Assembly: GCF_000020365.1 (NCBI RefSeq)
Contig: NC_012108.1
Location: 4,596,001 to 4,660,000, forward strand
Direction: 5' to 3'
DNA: 64,000 nucleotides
From: Desulforapulum autotrophicum HRM2
GTDB taxonomy: Bacteria > Desulfobacterota > Desulfobacteria > Desulfobacterales > Desulfobacteraceae
Part shown: one piece after another, positions 44,491 to 52,565 of the stretch
Layout of the letters: each line of letters begins with the position of its first letter
How positions within the stretch are numbered: position 1 is the first letter of the stretch
Program-made: the position numbers and the translations under genes
The notes under the pieces: model-generated
Databases searched by the model: none
Told to the model about the DNA's origin: nothing
The model's input: the letters and a program-made list of their open reading frames with translations, nothing else

Positions 44491-44739
44491 TCACTCTTCC
44501 ACGGTTGCTTTGGACGCAACCTCTGCCTTGGCCTCGGCAGTAATGTCTTCCAGGGATTCTTTGGCCTCGGCAATGGTTACCTTTACACCGTCATAGGCGA
44601 TCAGGGTGCCTTTGATCACCGACTTGATAATGGGTTTGGCCACGCTGCCGAGAATGGGAAGCACAATCGGAGCCAGAAGAACAACACCAACGCCAATGGC
44701 AACGTTTCCAGCAGTCAGCCCTTTGGGGATATATTTCAT
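44491..44739 (-). CDS. DUF5132-like small membrane protein
   Basis: 82 aa. One or two glycine/alanine-rich hydrophobic segments (GNVAIGVGVVLLAPIVLPILG, residues 11-31, split here) are followed by an amphipathic helix rich in Lys and Glu (EAKESLEDITAEAKAEVASKA). This resembles DUF5132 proteins, which are often found next to HMA-like and P-type ATPase genes. It is six bases upstream of the HMA-like gene, and the first gene of this minus-strand cation operon. Confidence 0.7.
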   Translation of the reverse strand: MKYIPKGLTAGNVAIGVGVVLLAPIVLPILGSVAKPIIKSVIKGTLIAYDGVKVTIAEAKESLEDITAEAKAEVASKATVEE

Positions 44740-45139
44740 GACACAACCTCCTTTAAAAAAGATAATAATGGAAAAGATTCATATGGAATCTTTACAAAAA
44801 ACCATCCGGCAGCAATTGCCGGTTGAACCCAGCTTTTAACAGCTATTAAAACAACAAAAAAAAGCTGGAAGTTTGGGTAAAAATTTCTTTCTTTCCTGCA
44901 CACATTTTCAATCTCCAAGATAGATAGCATCCTAAAATAGGGGGGGGGGGTGTCAAGCAAATATTTTTTTTTTGTTAAAATTTCGTTAGGTTACAATAAA
45001 TACGGTCGCACAAAGACGACCGCAGTAATGTTCATTTGAAAACTAACCGAAACCGAATATCGCCCTAATAAAAATCAAACGAAAATATTATAGGGATAAA
45101 TCAATTGCGAAAAACCATTTCATGCAAAAAAGGGTTCAA
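44740..45139. promoter_or_regulatory. Divergent control region with TTTCGTT-type boxes
   Basis: This 400-bp gap separates the cation operon from the DeoR-type gene. It contains TTTCGTTAGG (44981-44990), the near-inverted CTAACCGAAACCGAA (45043-45057), and CAAACGAAAA (45076-45085). Repeats of TTTCGTT/AACGAAA are typical operators of DeoR-family regulators, so autoregulation and possibly control of the cation operon are likely. A run of ten G followed by an A/T run (44941-44973) adds structure. Confidence 0.5.
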
Positions 45140-45958
45140 ATGAACACCATCCAGCTTAGCCCGTTTTCCCCGGATAAAGGGTTTTCCCTGTCGGACCGCC
45201 AGACCCGGATGGCCGAGATGATCCGCCAAAGGGGTTTCATCCGTGTGGACGTCCTTGCCCAAAACTTCCAGGTAACGTCCCAGACAATTCGCCGTGACCT
45301 GAACCTGCTGTGCGAACACGGCATTGCAAGGCGGACCCATGGCGGAGTTCAGAAACTGGAGATGCCGGGCAACTTGAGCTATGCATGGAGACAAATTCTT
45401 AACAGCCATGCCAAACAGGCCATTGCCCGGGAGGTGGCCCGCCATGTTCCCAACAGAGTTTCCGTGGCCTTGGGCATTGGTACGACGCCAGAGATTGTAT
45501 TCAAGGCGTTACTCGACCATGGGCACCTGCGGATCGTCACCAACAACATGACCATTGCCATGCTGGCCTGTGCCAACCCGACCTTTGATGTAACCATTGC
45601 AGGCGGGCGCCTCAGGAACGCGGGACGGGATGTCATGGGTGACGGCATGGAAACCCTGTTCAAGGCCTATAAAGTGGATATCGGCATCTACGGGGTGGCC
45701 GGGGTTGACGAAGATGGAACCCTTCTGGATCTCCATGAAGAGGAAGTCAAGGTCCGGCAGATCATCCGGCAAAACTGCCGCAGCGCCTATCTTGTTCTGG
45801 ACCAAACCAAATTCGGACGTGCCGCCCATGTACGGGGAGGAAAGATAGATGAGGCAACCAAGGTGTTCTGTGACGGAAAACCGCCCGAACCTATCCCTTC
45901 CATGATCCGGCGTTCCGGGGGTCAGCTCATGGTGTGTGGACAAGGCAACACACCATGA
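45140..45958 (+). CDS. DeoR/GlpR-family transcriptional regulator
   Basis: 272 aa. The N-terminal helix-turn-helix (RQTRMAEMIRQRGFIRVDVLAQNFQVTSQTIRRDLNLLCEHG, in pieces, about residues 16-57) and RRTHGGV match the DeoR family. The sugar-phosphate-binding domain follows (ALGIGTTPEIVF; VTNNMTIAML; DIGIYGVAGVDEDGTLLD). ATG 45140 is favoured by AAGGG six bases before it; ATG 45122 is also open. Likely a repressor induced by a phosphorylated sugar or polyol; its effector genes are not obvious here. The following 231 bp to the PhoH stop hold no convincing gene. Confidence 0.9.
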   Translation: MNTIQLSPFSPDKGFSLSDRQTRMAEMIRQRGFIRVDVLAQNFQVTSQTIRRDLNLLCEHGIARRTHGGVQKLEMPGNLSYAWRQILNSHAKQAIAREVARHVPNRVSVALGIGTTPEIVFKALLDHGHLRIVTNNMTIAMLACANPTFDVTIAGGRLRNAGRDVMGDGMETLFKAYKVDIGIYGVAGVDEDGTLLDLHEEEVKVRQIIRQNCRSAYLVLDQTKFGRAAHVRGGKIDEATKVFCDGKPPEPIPSMIRRSGGQLMVCGQGNTP

Positions 45959-46189
45959 ACCCCATTGACAATTACCGTTATGACGGATGGAATCGTTCAG
46001 GCGATAAATTCGGATATGGAAGCTTTGATGAGATCCCTGATGGCCTCACCCGCTCAAATTTCTCCTTGTCGGATCCGGTCACATGTTCAGGATCGGGAAA
46101 CGGCCAGTTTAATCGACGGGCAATGCCGGTGAACACAGGACACTTTGCATCGGTTTCTGCATCGCAAACAGTTCAAATGGTCCCCCTCT

Positions 46190-47515
46190 TTAAAGAATTT
46201 GGGAAGCCAGTTCCGACAGCTCAGATCGTTCGCCCTTTTCAAGATTGATATGGGCGTAGAGTTTTTGTCCCTTCATCTTTTCAATGATGTAGGCAAGGCC
46301 ATTTGTCTGACTGTCCAGATAGGGGTGGTCGATCTGCATGATATCTCCTGTAAATACGATTTTGGTTCCTTCCCCAGCCCGGGTGATGATGGTTTTCACC
46401 TCATGGGGGGTGAGATTCTGGGCTTCGTCCACGATGAAGAAAACCCGAACAATACTTCGTTCCCGGATATAGGAGATGGGGGTAATCACAATTTTTTCAT
46501 CCTCCAGAAGCTGGGAAATGGGTTTTGCACGCCCCTCACCTTGAGTGTTGGCCTGATTTTGCAGCACGGCGAGATTGTCATAAAGCGGCTGCATGTAAGG
46601 GTCCAGCTTGGAAGCCATATCCCCGGGCAGATATCCCAGATCTTTGTTACTTAAGGGCACCACCGGCCGGGCAATGAAGATCTGCCGGTAACTGCGACGG
46701 GTCTCCAGGGCCGCCGCCAGGGCAAGGAGGGTTTTTCCCGTGCCGGCTTTGCCGGACAGGGTCACCAGGGGAATGTCCGGATTGAGCATGGCATTTAGGG
46801 CAAAGGCCTGCTCCGAGTTTCGGGGTTTAATTCCATAGCAGACCCGGGATTGAATCCGCCGTATGGTCTGCCGACCTGCATCAAAGCAGGCCAGGGCTGA
46901 ACTTGAGCCGTTTTTCAGGATGAGATTTTCATTGGCCAGCAGTGAAGGGGCCTGGAGCAGATTTGAAACGTCCAATTCATAGGGTTTCTGAAAAAGATGT
47001 TCCAGCATCTCATGTTTAATATTTTCTATCACCTGCATGCCGCTGTAAATATCTAAAGGATCTTTAACATATTGTGATTGATAGTTTTCGGTTTTCACCC
47101 CCATGGACCGGGCCCGCAACCGCAAATTTACATCCTTGGTGACCAGTACCACCTTATCAAACCCATGGGTTCTGGCGTGACAATAGGCAATGTTGAGAAT
47201 TCTGACATCCGGCGTAATACCGTTGAAATTACTTTTCACCTTTTCATCCATGGGCAGATCCAGCAGGATGGAGATGGTTCCCTCCCCGTTTTCCATGGGC
47301 GCCCCGCCATTGGTGAGCATACAATCACTGGACAGGCCGTCCAGGGTTCGTAGAAAATCTCTGGCATTGCAGTGAATCACATTATTCCCTTTTTTAAATT
47401 TATCCAGCTCTTCAATAACAGTGATGGGAATACAGATACTGTTATCCTTGAATTGATGAATACAGCCGCTATCGTGGAGAATGACGTTGGTGTCCGGAAT
47501 AAATTTTTTTTTCAT
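46190..47515 (-). CDS. PIN-PhoH protein (PhoH2-type ribonuclease/helicase)
   Basis: 441 aa. Residues 1-140 are a PIN ribonuclease domain (FIPDTNVILHD with the catalytic Asp; ITVIEELDKFK). The C-terminal half is PhoH: Walker A LSGKAGTGKT and Walker B VFFIVDEAQNLTPHE, with FTGDIMQIDHPY. PhoH2 proteins couple an ATP-driven helicase to sequence-specific RNA cleavage and often act as toxins paired with PhoAT; no clear antitoxin frame is adjacent. ATG 47515 has AGGGAT before it. A copy of the dispersed repeat lies 105 bp upstream. Confidence 0.9.
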   Translation of the reverse strand: MKKKFIPDTNVILHDSGCIHQFKDNSICIPITVIEELDKFKKGNNVIHCNARDFLRTLDGLSSDCMLTNGGAPMENGEGTISILLDLPMDEKVKSNFNGITPDVRILNIAYCHARTHGFDKVVLVTKDVNLRLRARSMGVKTENYQSQYVKDPLDIYSGMQVIENIKHEMLEHLFQKPYELDVSNLLQAPSLLANENLILKNGSSSALACFDAGRQTIRRIQSRVCYGIKPRNSEQAFALNAMLNPDIPLVTLSGKAGTGKTLLALAAALETRRSYRQIFIARPVVPLSNKDLGYLPGDMASKLDPYMQPLYDNLAVLQNQANTQGEGRAKPISQLLEDEKIVITPISYIRERSIVRVFFIVDEAQNLTPHEVKTIITRAGEGTKIVFTGDIMQIDHPYLDSQTNGLAYIIEKMKGQKLYAHINLEKGERSELSELASQIL

Positions 47516-47619
47516 GGCATCCCTGATGATTCTGTTATTGTCATGGTGCCAAAGCATCTAACGGCACCCATAATAAAAAAAATATCAACATTGTGTCAGA
47601 GTAGGATTTTAAATCAGTT

Positions 47620-47712
47620 TATATGAAACCCTCGCCAAAGCATTGCAAACAGAGGCGTTTCATCATTTGTTGAGGCCGGAGCCATACCTCGCTCCGGCCA
47701 TGCCGGTTATAT
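47620..47712 (+). repeat. Dispersed double-hairpin repeat, copy D
   Basis: Starts TATATGAAACCCTCGCC and ends CCGGTTATAT. The second hairpin (GGCCGGAGC, loop CATACCTC, GCTCCGGCC) is identical to that of copy B. It lies between phoH and a decayed chemoreceptor gene. The following 200 bp (47713-47912) show nothing recognisable. Confidence 0.85.
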
Positions 47713-47912
47713 TTTAAATTCATCAAGGCTGAAATCCAAAAGGAAAAAGGGGCTGCTCCGAGAAAACGAAGCGCGCAATGTACTCTAAAGTGGGGAGCGG
47801 TTCGCCTCCAACATGGTCTGGAGGATAATTAGGCCGGCCACAGCGTTAGTTGAGTGGTTAGAAAATTTTTAAAAAACAATCTACGCATCCTGCTTGTCCT
47901 TTTACCCGTTTT

Positions 47913-48228
47913 ATGGGAAACCTCCAGGACATGATCAAAAGTATCGCCGGAAATGCCGACAGCCTTGGAACCTCGGCCAACTCTCTTGTCTCCCTCTCCC
48001 AGTCCATCTCCAGCGGTTCGGACAACATGTCGGAACGCTCCTGCTCAGTTGCTGCGGCTGCTGAGGAGATGAGCGCCAACATGAACTCCGTTGCAGCGGC
48101 CAACGTCAACATGGTGGCCTCGGCCATGGAAGAGATGAACGCCACGGTAAGGGAACAATCTAAGCGCCGAAGATCTTCAAAAACTCGCCCACCAGCTCCA
48201 GAAGCTGGTAGGCCGATTCAAGGTGTAA
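47913..48228 (+). pseudogene. Chemoreceptor (MCP) signalling-domain remnant with internal deletion
   Basis: The first part reads as an MCP signalling region (SLSQSISSGSDNMSER, AEEMSANMNSVAAANVN). Near 48165 the frame changes and continues as AEDLQKLAHQLQKLVGRFKV before TAA, which is the characteristic C-terminal end of an MCP. The hairpin-tip segment between is missing, so a deletion has fused the two pieces out of frame. No sensory or membrane domain precedes it. Confidence 0.75.
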
Positions 48229-48229
48229 T

Positions 48230-48709
48230 GGCGGCACCCCTGTGGACAAGGTTGGCAGGCTCCTTTATCATAAAAACCGGGTCATCGGTGTCACCGGGGT
48301 GGATTTTTCCATGGATGCCATGCGGGATCTGGTTCTGAAGATCAAGCCCTATACCACCGGTTACGGTTTCCTGATATCGGAAACCGGAATCATGGTTGCC
48401 CATCCGAAAAAAAACCTGGTGGGGGAGAACGTCAGGAAATTCGTATTCCAGACCACCTTCGACCGCATCACCCTGGGAGAACCCGCGATTGAAGAACATC
48501 TGTCCACCATCACCGGCAAGCCCAATGCCTATGTATTTGTCCCCATAACCCCGGGCAGGACCGGGATGGCCTGGGGTATTGCCGTGGCCGTCCCGGTGGA
48601 TGAAATCACGGTCGGAGCCCACGCCCTTAGAAACATCAGCATCCTCATCGCCGTGATAACAGCGGCCAACGCCAGAGACTCCATGGCCGAACTGGGCCAG
48701 GCGGCCTAG
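48230..48709 (+). pseudogene. dCache sensory-domain remnant of a chemoreceptor or kinase
   Basis: About 155 codons read as part of a dCache domain (VIGVTGVDFSMDAMRDLV, YGFLISETGIMVAHPKK, VFVPITPGRTGMAWGIAVAVP), then break off after the last strand where a membrane helix should start (ISILIAVITA followed by unrelated sequence). No start signal is present. It follows the MCP C-terminus, so the order is opposite to that in an intact receptor, indicating remnants of two genes or a rearrangement. Confidence 0.7.
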
Positions 48710-48711
48710 GA

Positions 48712-49009
48712 GAATTCAAAATAGTCTCGATCTCGCCATTTGCCTTCATCTCTTTAATCACGGCAATATATTGTTTTATAAAATCATCCTTATAACCAAA
48801 GGCACCGTTATCCCTGTTGGTGAATCCAAGGTAGCCCTGTTCTTTGCTGATATCACAAGCAATCACCAGTTCTCCTTTAGAAGGATCATATTCGCCATTA
48901 TCCTTGAGACGTTTTAGTTCCCAGAGCATGGCGTTTTTATCATTGATATAGCCGTCTATGCGGCCGGATATCAATTTTAGCAGGTTAGAGCGACCGTTTG
49001 CAGTTTCTT
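48712..49009 (-). pseudogene. Remnant of a family 3 periplasmic solute-binding protein
   Basis: Reading on the minus strand: NLLKLISGRIDGYINDKNAM, then ELVIACDISKEQGYLGFTN and FIKQYIAVIKEMKANGEIE, the C-terminal lobe of an SBP_bac_3-type protein. The N-terminal lobe and signal peptide are missing and the C-terminus runs into the Cache remnant at about 48711. No start codon or ribosome binding site is visible. Confidence 0.65.
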
Positions 49010-49036
49010 TTTATGGGAAAATCTCCTTTTTGTGAA

Positions 49037-49637
49037 TTACAAAACCGTTTCAAAAATCCTCACCCCGATATAAACATGGATGCAAGTTATGGTAATGGCG
49101 ATTTCAAGGGAAGGCGGATAATGAATATGCTCAGCTTTGTTTTCAAAGGAGGCCATTGCCTGGGATCCGTTTTGGAGGATGTTGAAGAGCACCTGCTGAA
49201 TTTTTCCGGTTTCACAGGGTACCTTGGGCATATCCGGATCAAACTCCCTGACGATCTTTATCGTTCTGAAGTCGTATTTTTTTTCAGATTATAATCGTTT
49301 TGGGACAATTCCAGGGTATTGTTGATCAATTGGGCCAGGTCCGCAGGTGAAAAATCCCCCTCCCCCTTGCGGGCAAAACTGAGCATGTTTTCAATGATGG
49401 CGGCGGTGCGGCTTGCGGATTCGGCGATGGTATCCAGCATCTGAGGAATATTCCTGTCCGCCAGATAGTTTTCCAGGACCTCCATGGATATGCCGAATTT
49501 TTCTGCAATAGCTTTGTTTTTTGGAAGTGATGACCCCAGCCTGTTTTTCACCACCTGGCTTGCCTGGATTACAGAGGAAAGGGGATTGTTTATCTCATGG
49601 GCCATGCCTGCGGCAAGGCCTCCCAGGGAAAGCATCT
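49037..49637 (-). pseudogene. Broken sensor histidine kinase (DHp region, frameshifted)
   Basis: The DHp phosphoacceptor motif is intact: GGLAAGMAHEINNPLSS. Near 49285, a run of eight A (minus strand) has lost one base: restoring one A continues the frame as KKKYDFRTIKIVREFDPD and then into GKIQQVLFNILQNGSQAM (N-box). After that the catalytic ATPase domain is missing. The 5' part stops abruptly at 49637, where group II intron sequence begins. So it is truncated at both ends and frameshifted. Confidence 0.75.
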
Positions 49638-49904
49638 TTAATAGACGAATGGCTCCGCCGCCGGATACGGATGTGTTACTGGAAGCAGTGGCGCTATACC
49701 CGTACCAAAGTCCGAAATCTTCTCAAATTAGGTACTTTCAAGAGACAAGCCATTATGACAGCACTCAGCCGAAAAGGGCCATGGCATCTTTCCAGAACCA
49801 TGGCAGCACAATCCGGCATGACCAATAAATGGCTATCGGAGCAGGGGTTAATCTCTGTCAAAGAACAGTGGGTGAACATTCATTACCCGGCCACGGCCAG
49901 GTAA
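49638..49904 (+). pseudogene. Group II intron reverse transcriptase/maturase, C-terminal fragment
   Basis: Translates as LIDEWLRRRIRMCYWKQWRY then TKVRNLLKLGTFKRQA and GPWHLSRTMA...NKWLSEQGLISVKEQW, which is the X/thumb and C-terminal part of bacterial group II intron maturases (W-x-R-R-R-L-R-x-x-x-W-K-Q-W pattern). The stop TAA is at 49902. The reverse transcriptase catalytic domain is lost at the junction with the kinase remnant. Confidence 0.8.
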
Positions 49905-49982
49905 AATTGGTGAAGCGCCCTGTGCGGACCCGCATGCAGGGTGCTGTGGGGGCTGGGGGATTAAAACCCCCGGCTACCCGAT
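49638..49982 (+). mobile_element. 3' end of a group II intron (maturase tail plus domains V and VI)
   Basis: After the maturase stop, GCGCCCTGTGCGG (49915-49927) pairs with CGCATGCAGGGTGC (49931-49944) as domain V. Domain VI follows: GCTGGGGG (49952-49959) against CCCCCGGC (49967-49974), with an unpaired A in CTACCCGAT as the likely branch point. The 3' splice site is expected around 49982. The 5' two-thirds of the intron are absent, so it cannot splice or move. Confidence 0.75.
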
Positions 49983-49983
49983 T

Positions 49984-50083
49984 CAGGCGCAAGGCGCCTG
50001 GGCAAGGAGCTGGACTTTAGTCAGCACCGCGGTTCACGGCGGCGCAGCCGCCGTGAACTATAACATCTGCGGTTCACCCGCAG
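49984..50083 (+). repeat. Cluster of three perfect GC-rich hairpins before the IS91-type gene
   Basis: CAGGCGC-AAG-GCGCCTG (49984-50000); GTTCACGGCGGC-GCA-GCCGCCGTGAAC (50032-50058, 12 pairs); CTGCGG-TTCAC-CCGCAG (50067-50083). GTTCAC recurs in the last two. They lie between the intron 3' end and the transposase and may be part of the insertion-sequence terminus or of the site where intron and IS landed. Confidence 0.65.
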
Positions 50084-50231
50084 CATGTTTTTGTTGAAAG
50101 TCTTACAGTTTTTTGTTTAATTTTTTCATCATATTGTTGCATAAATTCAACAAATACCATATCATCTATTTCCAGGTCTTAATTCCCAACCAGCTATACA
50201 CGAAAAGTTTATCATTATTATTGGTTTGCTC

Positions 50232-51572
50232 ATGGCCCAGTCAGCAACATATAATCTTAATGTTTACCAGCAGCGCAATCCTAAGGCAAGCGCATATTAC
50301 AAGTGTGTCGAAAATCATTTTGAAGAGCTGGAAAGGGCATGGGATGATATATATGCATCCCGGTACGGTTTCTGGCGGACATACGTCATGACTGTGATTT
50401 ATAGATATCTCGACTGCGGTGATCTCCATATGGGATTTGCCAGGGTGCGTTGTGAAGAATGTGGTCATGAGTATTTATTGGCTTTTTCTTGCAAACGGCG
50501 GCAGTTCTGTCCATCCTGCCATCAGAAACGGGTAATTGAATATGGTGAGTGGCTGTTGGCGGAGGTGCTGAAAGATGTCCCTCATCGGCAGTGGGTTTTC
50601 AGTATTCCCAAACGGCTGCGGATTTATTTTCTGTATGACCGAAAACTGCTGGCAAAATTGTCGATTTGTGCCTGGAAGGTGATGAATGCATATCTTAAAT
50701 CCGTTGTTTCCGATGATACTGCCGTTCCTGGTGCTAGTATCGCAGTCCAGACTTACGGAGATTTTTTAAATTTCAATCCTCACCTGCATGCTATAACCAC
50801 TGACGGCTGTTTTCTCGATGATGGCAGTTTTAAAACTGCCCCAGGTTTTATACTGGAAGATCTGGAAGAAATTTTCCAGTATGAGGTGCTGAAAATGCTC
50901 AAGAAAGAGGGAAAAATTAATGATGCCGTCATTGAGAATATGCTTTCATGGCGCCATAGCGGTTTCCATGTTTATATCGGTGATAGGATAACGCCTTCAG
51001 ACAAAACCGGTCTTGGCAACCTGGCACGCTATATTATCCGTGCCTGTTTCTCCCAGGAACGAATGGTCTATGTCCCGGCTGAAGACTCAGCAGATGGTGT
51101 TGCCAAAGTGGTCTACACATCAAAAGACAGAAAGTCCCGGAAAGTTTTTAATGCACTGGATTGGCTGGCTCGCCTGGTGACCCATATTCCCGGAAGATAT
51201 GAGCAGACGGTTAGGTACTACGGTTTTTATTCGAACAAATCCCGAGGGATGAGAAAAAAGACTGGTACGGATGATACCATTCCTGCCGTTATGCCAAATG
51301 ATCTGTCCTCCAAAGAATCACGGCAGAACTGGGCACGCCTGATCCAGAAAATTTATGAAGTTGATCCGCTTGTGTGCCCCAAATGCCAGGGTAAAATGAA
51401 AATCATCAGCTTTATCGAAGAACTTGATGTCATTGAAAAGATACTGCGCCACCTTGATCTCTGGGATGTCCGCAATCATGACCCGCCGCCGCAAAAGGTT
51501 CCAGATTATATCCTTGAACTGGTCTGTGATGAGACAGACTCTATGATTCCGGAATTAGAGCACTGGTATTGA
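50232..51572 (+). CDS. IS91-family transposase
   Basis: 446 aa and apparently intact. An N-terminal zinc-binding domain (CEECGHEY...CKRRQFCPSCHQKR) precedes the HUH endonuclease core, where FNPHLHAITTDG holds the two histidines. A downstream tyrosine in LARYIIRACFSQER is the candidate nucleophile; only one tyrosine is seen, so it may be the single-tyrosine (ISCR-like) form. Near the C-terminus another CPKCQGKM knuckle occurs. It would move by rolling-circle transposition. ATG 50232 is preceded by weak signals only. Confidence 0.9.
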   Translation: MAQSATYNLNVYQQRNPKASAYYKCVENHFEELERAWDDIYASRYGFWRTYVMTVIYRYLDCGDLHMGFARVRCEECGHEYLLAFSCKRRQFCPSCHQKRVIEYGEWLLAEVLKDVPHRQWVFSIPKRLRIYFLYDRKLLAKLSICAWKVMNAYLKSVVSDDTAVPGASIAVQTYGDFLNFNPHLHAITTDGCFLDDGSFKTAPGFILEDLEEIFQYEVLKMLKKEGKINDAVIENMLSWRHSGFHVYIGDRITPSDKTGLGNLARYIIRACFSQERMVYVPAEDSADGVAKVVYTSKDRKSRKVFNALDWLARLVTHIPGRYEQTVRYYGFYSNKSRGMRKKTGTDDTIPAVMPNDLSSKESRQNWARLIQKIYEVDPLVCPKCQGKMKIISFIEELDVIEKILRHLDLWDVRNHDPPPQKVPDYILELVCDETDSMIPELEHWY

Positions 51573-51708
51573 TTTTTTTGAAATTGGATTGAGGGATTAC
51601 GGTGACCTATACTCAAAATTCGCTCTATTCTGGAATTTTTTTAAAAATCTGAAACTATTTCCTGCCTGCTTTTTTGATCTTGATTTTTGTCTTGACTTAA
51701 GCTGACAT

Positions 51709-51749
51709 CCCCTGATACAAGCACAACATGTTGTGCCCTGTATCAGGGG
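51709..51749 (+). repeat. Long imperfect palindrome downstream of the IS91-type transposase
   Basis: CCCCTGATACA (51709-51719) pairs with TGTATCAGGGG (51739-51749); inside, GCACAACA (51721-51728) pairs with TGTTGTGC (51729-51736) with no loop, separated by a one/two-base bulge. Nineteen pairs in all. It is followed by a T-rich stretch (TATATTTTTT), so it may be a terminator or the 3' origin end of the IS. Confidence 0.7.
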
Positions 51750-51796
51750 AGGAGTATATTTTTTAACTTTTGGGATATTCAATACTTTCTTTAACA

Positions 51797-51848
51797 AAAA
51801 GCAAGTTCTTATCCCTAAAAGCAAGTTCTTATCCCTATCCCTATCCCT
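51797..51848 (+). repeat. Short tandem repeat
   Basis: AAAAGCAAGTTCTTATCCCT occurs twice in a row (51797-51836), followed by two further ATCCCT units. It is probably replication slippage in a non-coding gap near the IS end. Confidence 0.85.
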
Positions 51849-51955
51849 TAAAAGTGTCAATAATGCAAGCCTGACCCGCCTGGATAAATTTCTCATTGGC
51901 CGAAAAGATGACCAAGCCCTGATTTTCATATTCCTTTAAAAAGGGGGCATGCCGG

Positions 51956-52471
51956 TTATTCCGGGTGGTCAAACGCGGCCACCCAGATGGCCATTATTTT
52001 GTCATTGAACAGATAAAAATATTTCATCAATGATCGATACGCCGGCCGTTTGCACACTGAAAGGCAAATTCCGGCGGCATCCCGGGGGGGATATCCATAA
52101 ACCCCGCAGGAAATGGCAGGAAAGGCAATTGATTGACACCCGTGGGACAGCGCCAGATCCAGGCTATTCTGATATGCAGAAGAGAGAAGCTTTTCAGGGT
52201 CTTTGTCAATTCCATACCTGGGTCCCACAGTATGGATGACATATTTTGCCTTGAGATTTCCGGCTTGAGTAATTCTTGCTTCCCCGGTGGGGCAGCGAAT
52301 TCCGTTTTCCAGGGGAACCTTTTTACATGCTTCGAGCAGTTTAGGGCCAGCAGCCCTGTGAATCGCTCCATCCACCCCGCCGCCCCCAAGCATCCCGCAA
52401 TTGGCGGCATTGACAATGGCATCTACAGCGGCCAGGGTAATATCTCCCTGGACAATTTTTATGTTATCCAT
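51956..52471 (-). CDS. Macro-domain ADP-ribose hydrolase
   Basis: 171 aa, a single macro domain of the YmdB/MacroD type. Conserved parts: IVNAANCGMLGGGGVDGAIHRAAG (in pieces), CPTGEARITQAGNL and the AFPAISCGVYGYP loop that binds the distal ribose. It hydrolyses O-acetyl-ADP-ribose or removes mono-ADP-ribose from proteins. The stop codon is in a CATGCCGGTTAT sequence that equals the right end of the dispersed repeat. No NADAR or ADP-ribosyltransferase partner lies nearby. Confidence 0.92.
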   Translation of the reverse strand: MDNIKIVQGDITLAAVDAIVNAANCGMLGGGGVDGAIHRAAGPKLLEACKKVPLENGIRCPTGEARITQAGNLKAKYVIHTVGPRYGIDKDPEKLLSSAYQNSLDLALSHGCQSIAFPAISCGVYGYPPRDAAGICLSVCKRPAYRSLMKYFYLFNDKIMAIWVAAFDHPE

Positions 52472-52565
52472 ATCCTTCTATTCCGTGTGTGGGTTCTGTT
52501 AACGACATGCTTTCCAGGACTTCATTCTCCCGGTCAGACAGTTGCCCCTTTACCAGGCGCTCAAA

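Noticed and set aside
44941-44973. Run of ten G followed by an A/T run as a phase-variation switch
   Set aside because: It lies outside any coding frame and is not placed between clear promoter boxes, so no switching role can be supported.
45955-46248. Frame following the DeoR gene with an ATGA overlap
   Set aside because: The end overlaps the phoH coding region on the other strand, there is no ribosome binding site and no similarity to a known family.
51597-51929. 110-codon minus-strand frame after the IS91-type gene
   Set aside because: It spans the palindrome and tandem repeats, and the translation is low-complexity Lys/Arg/Leu.
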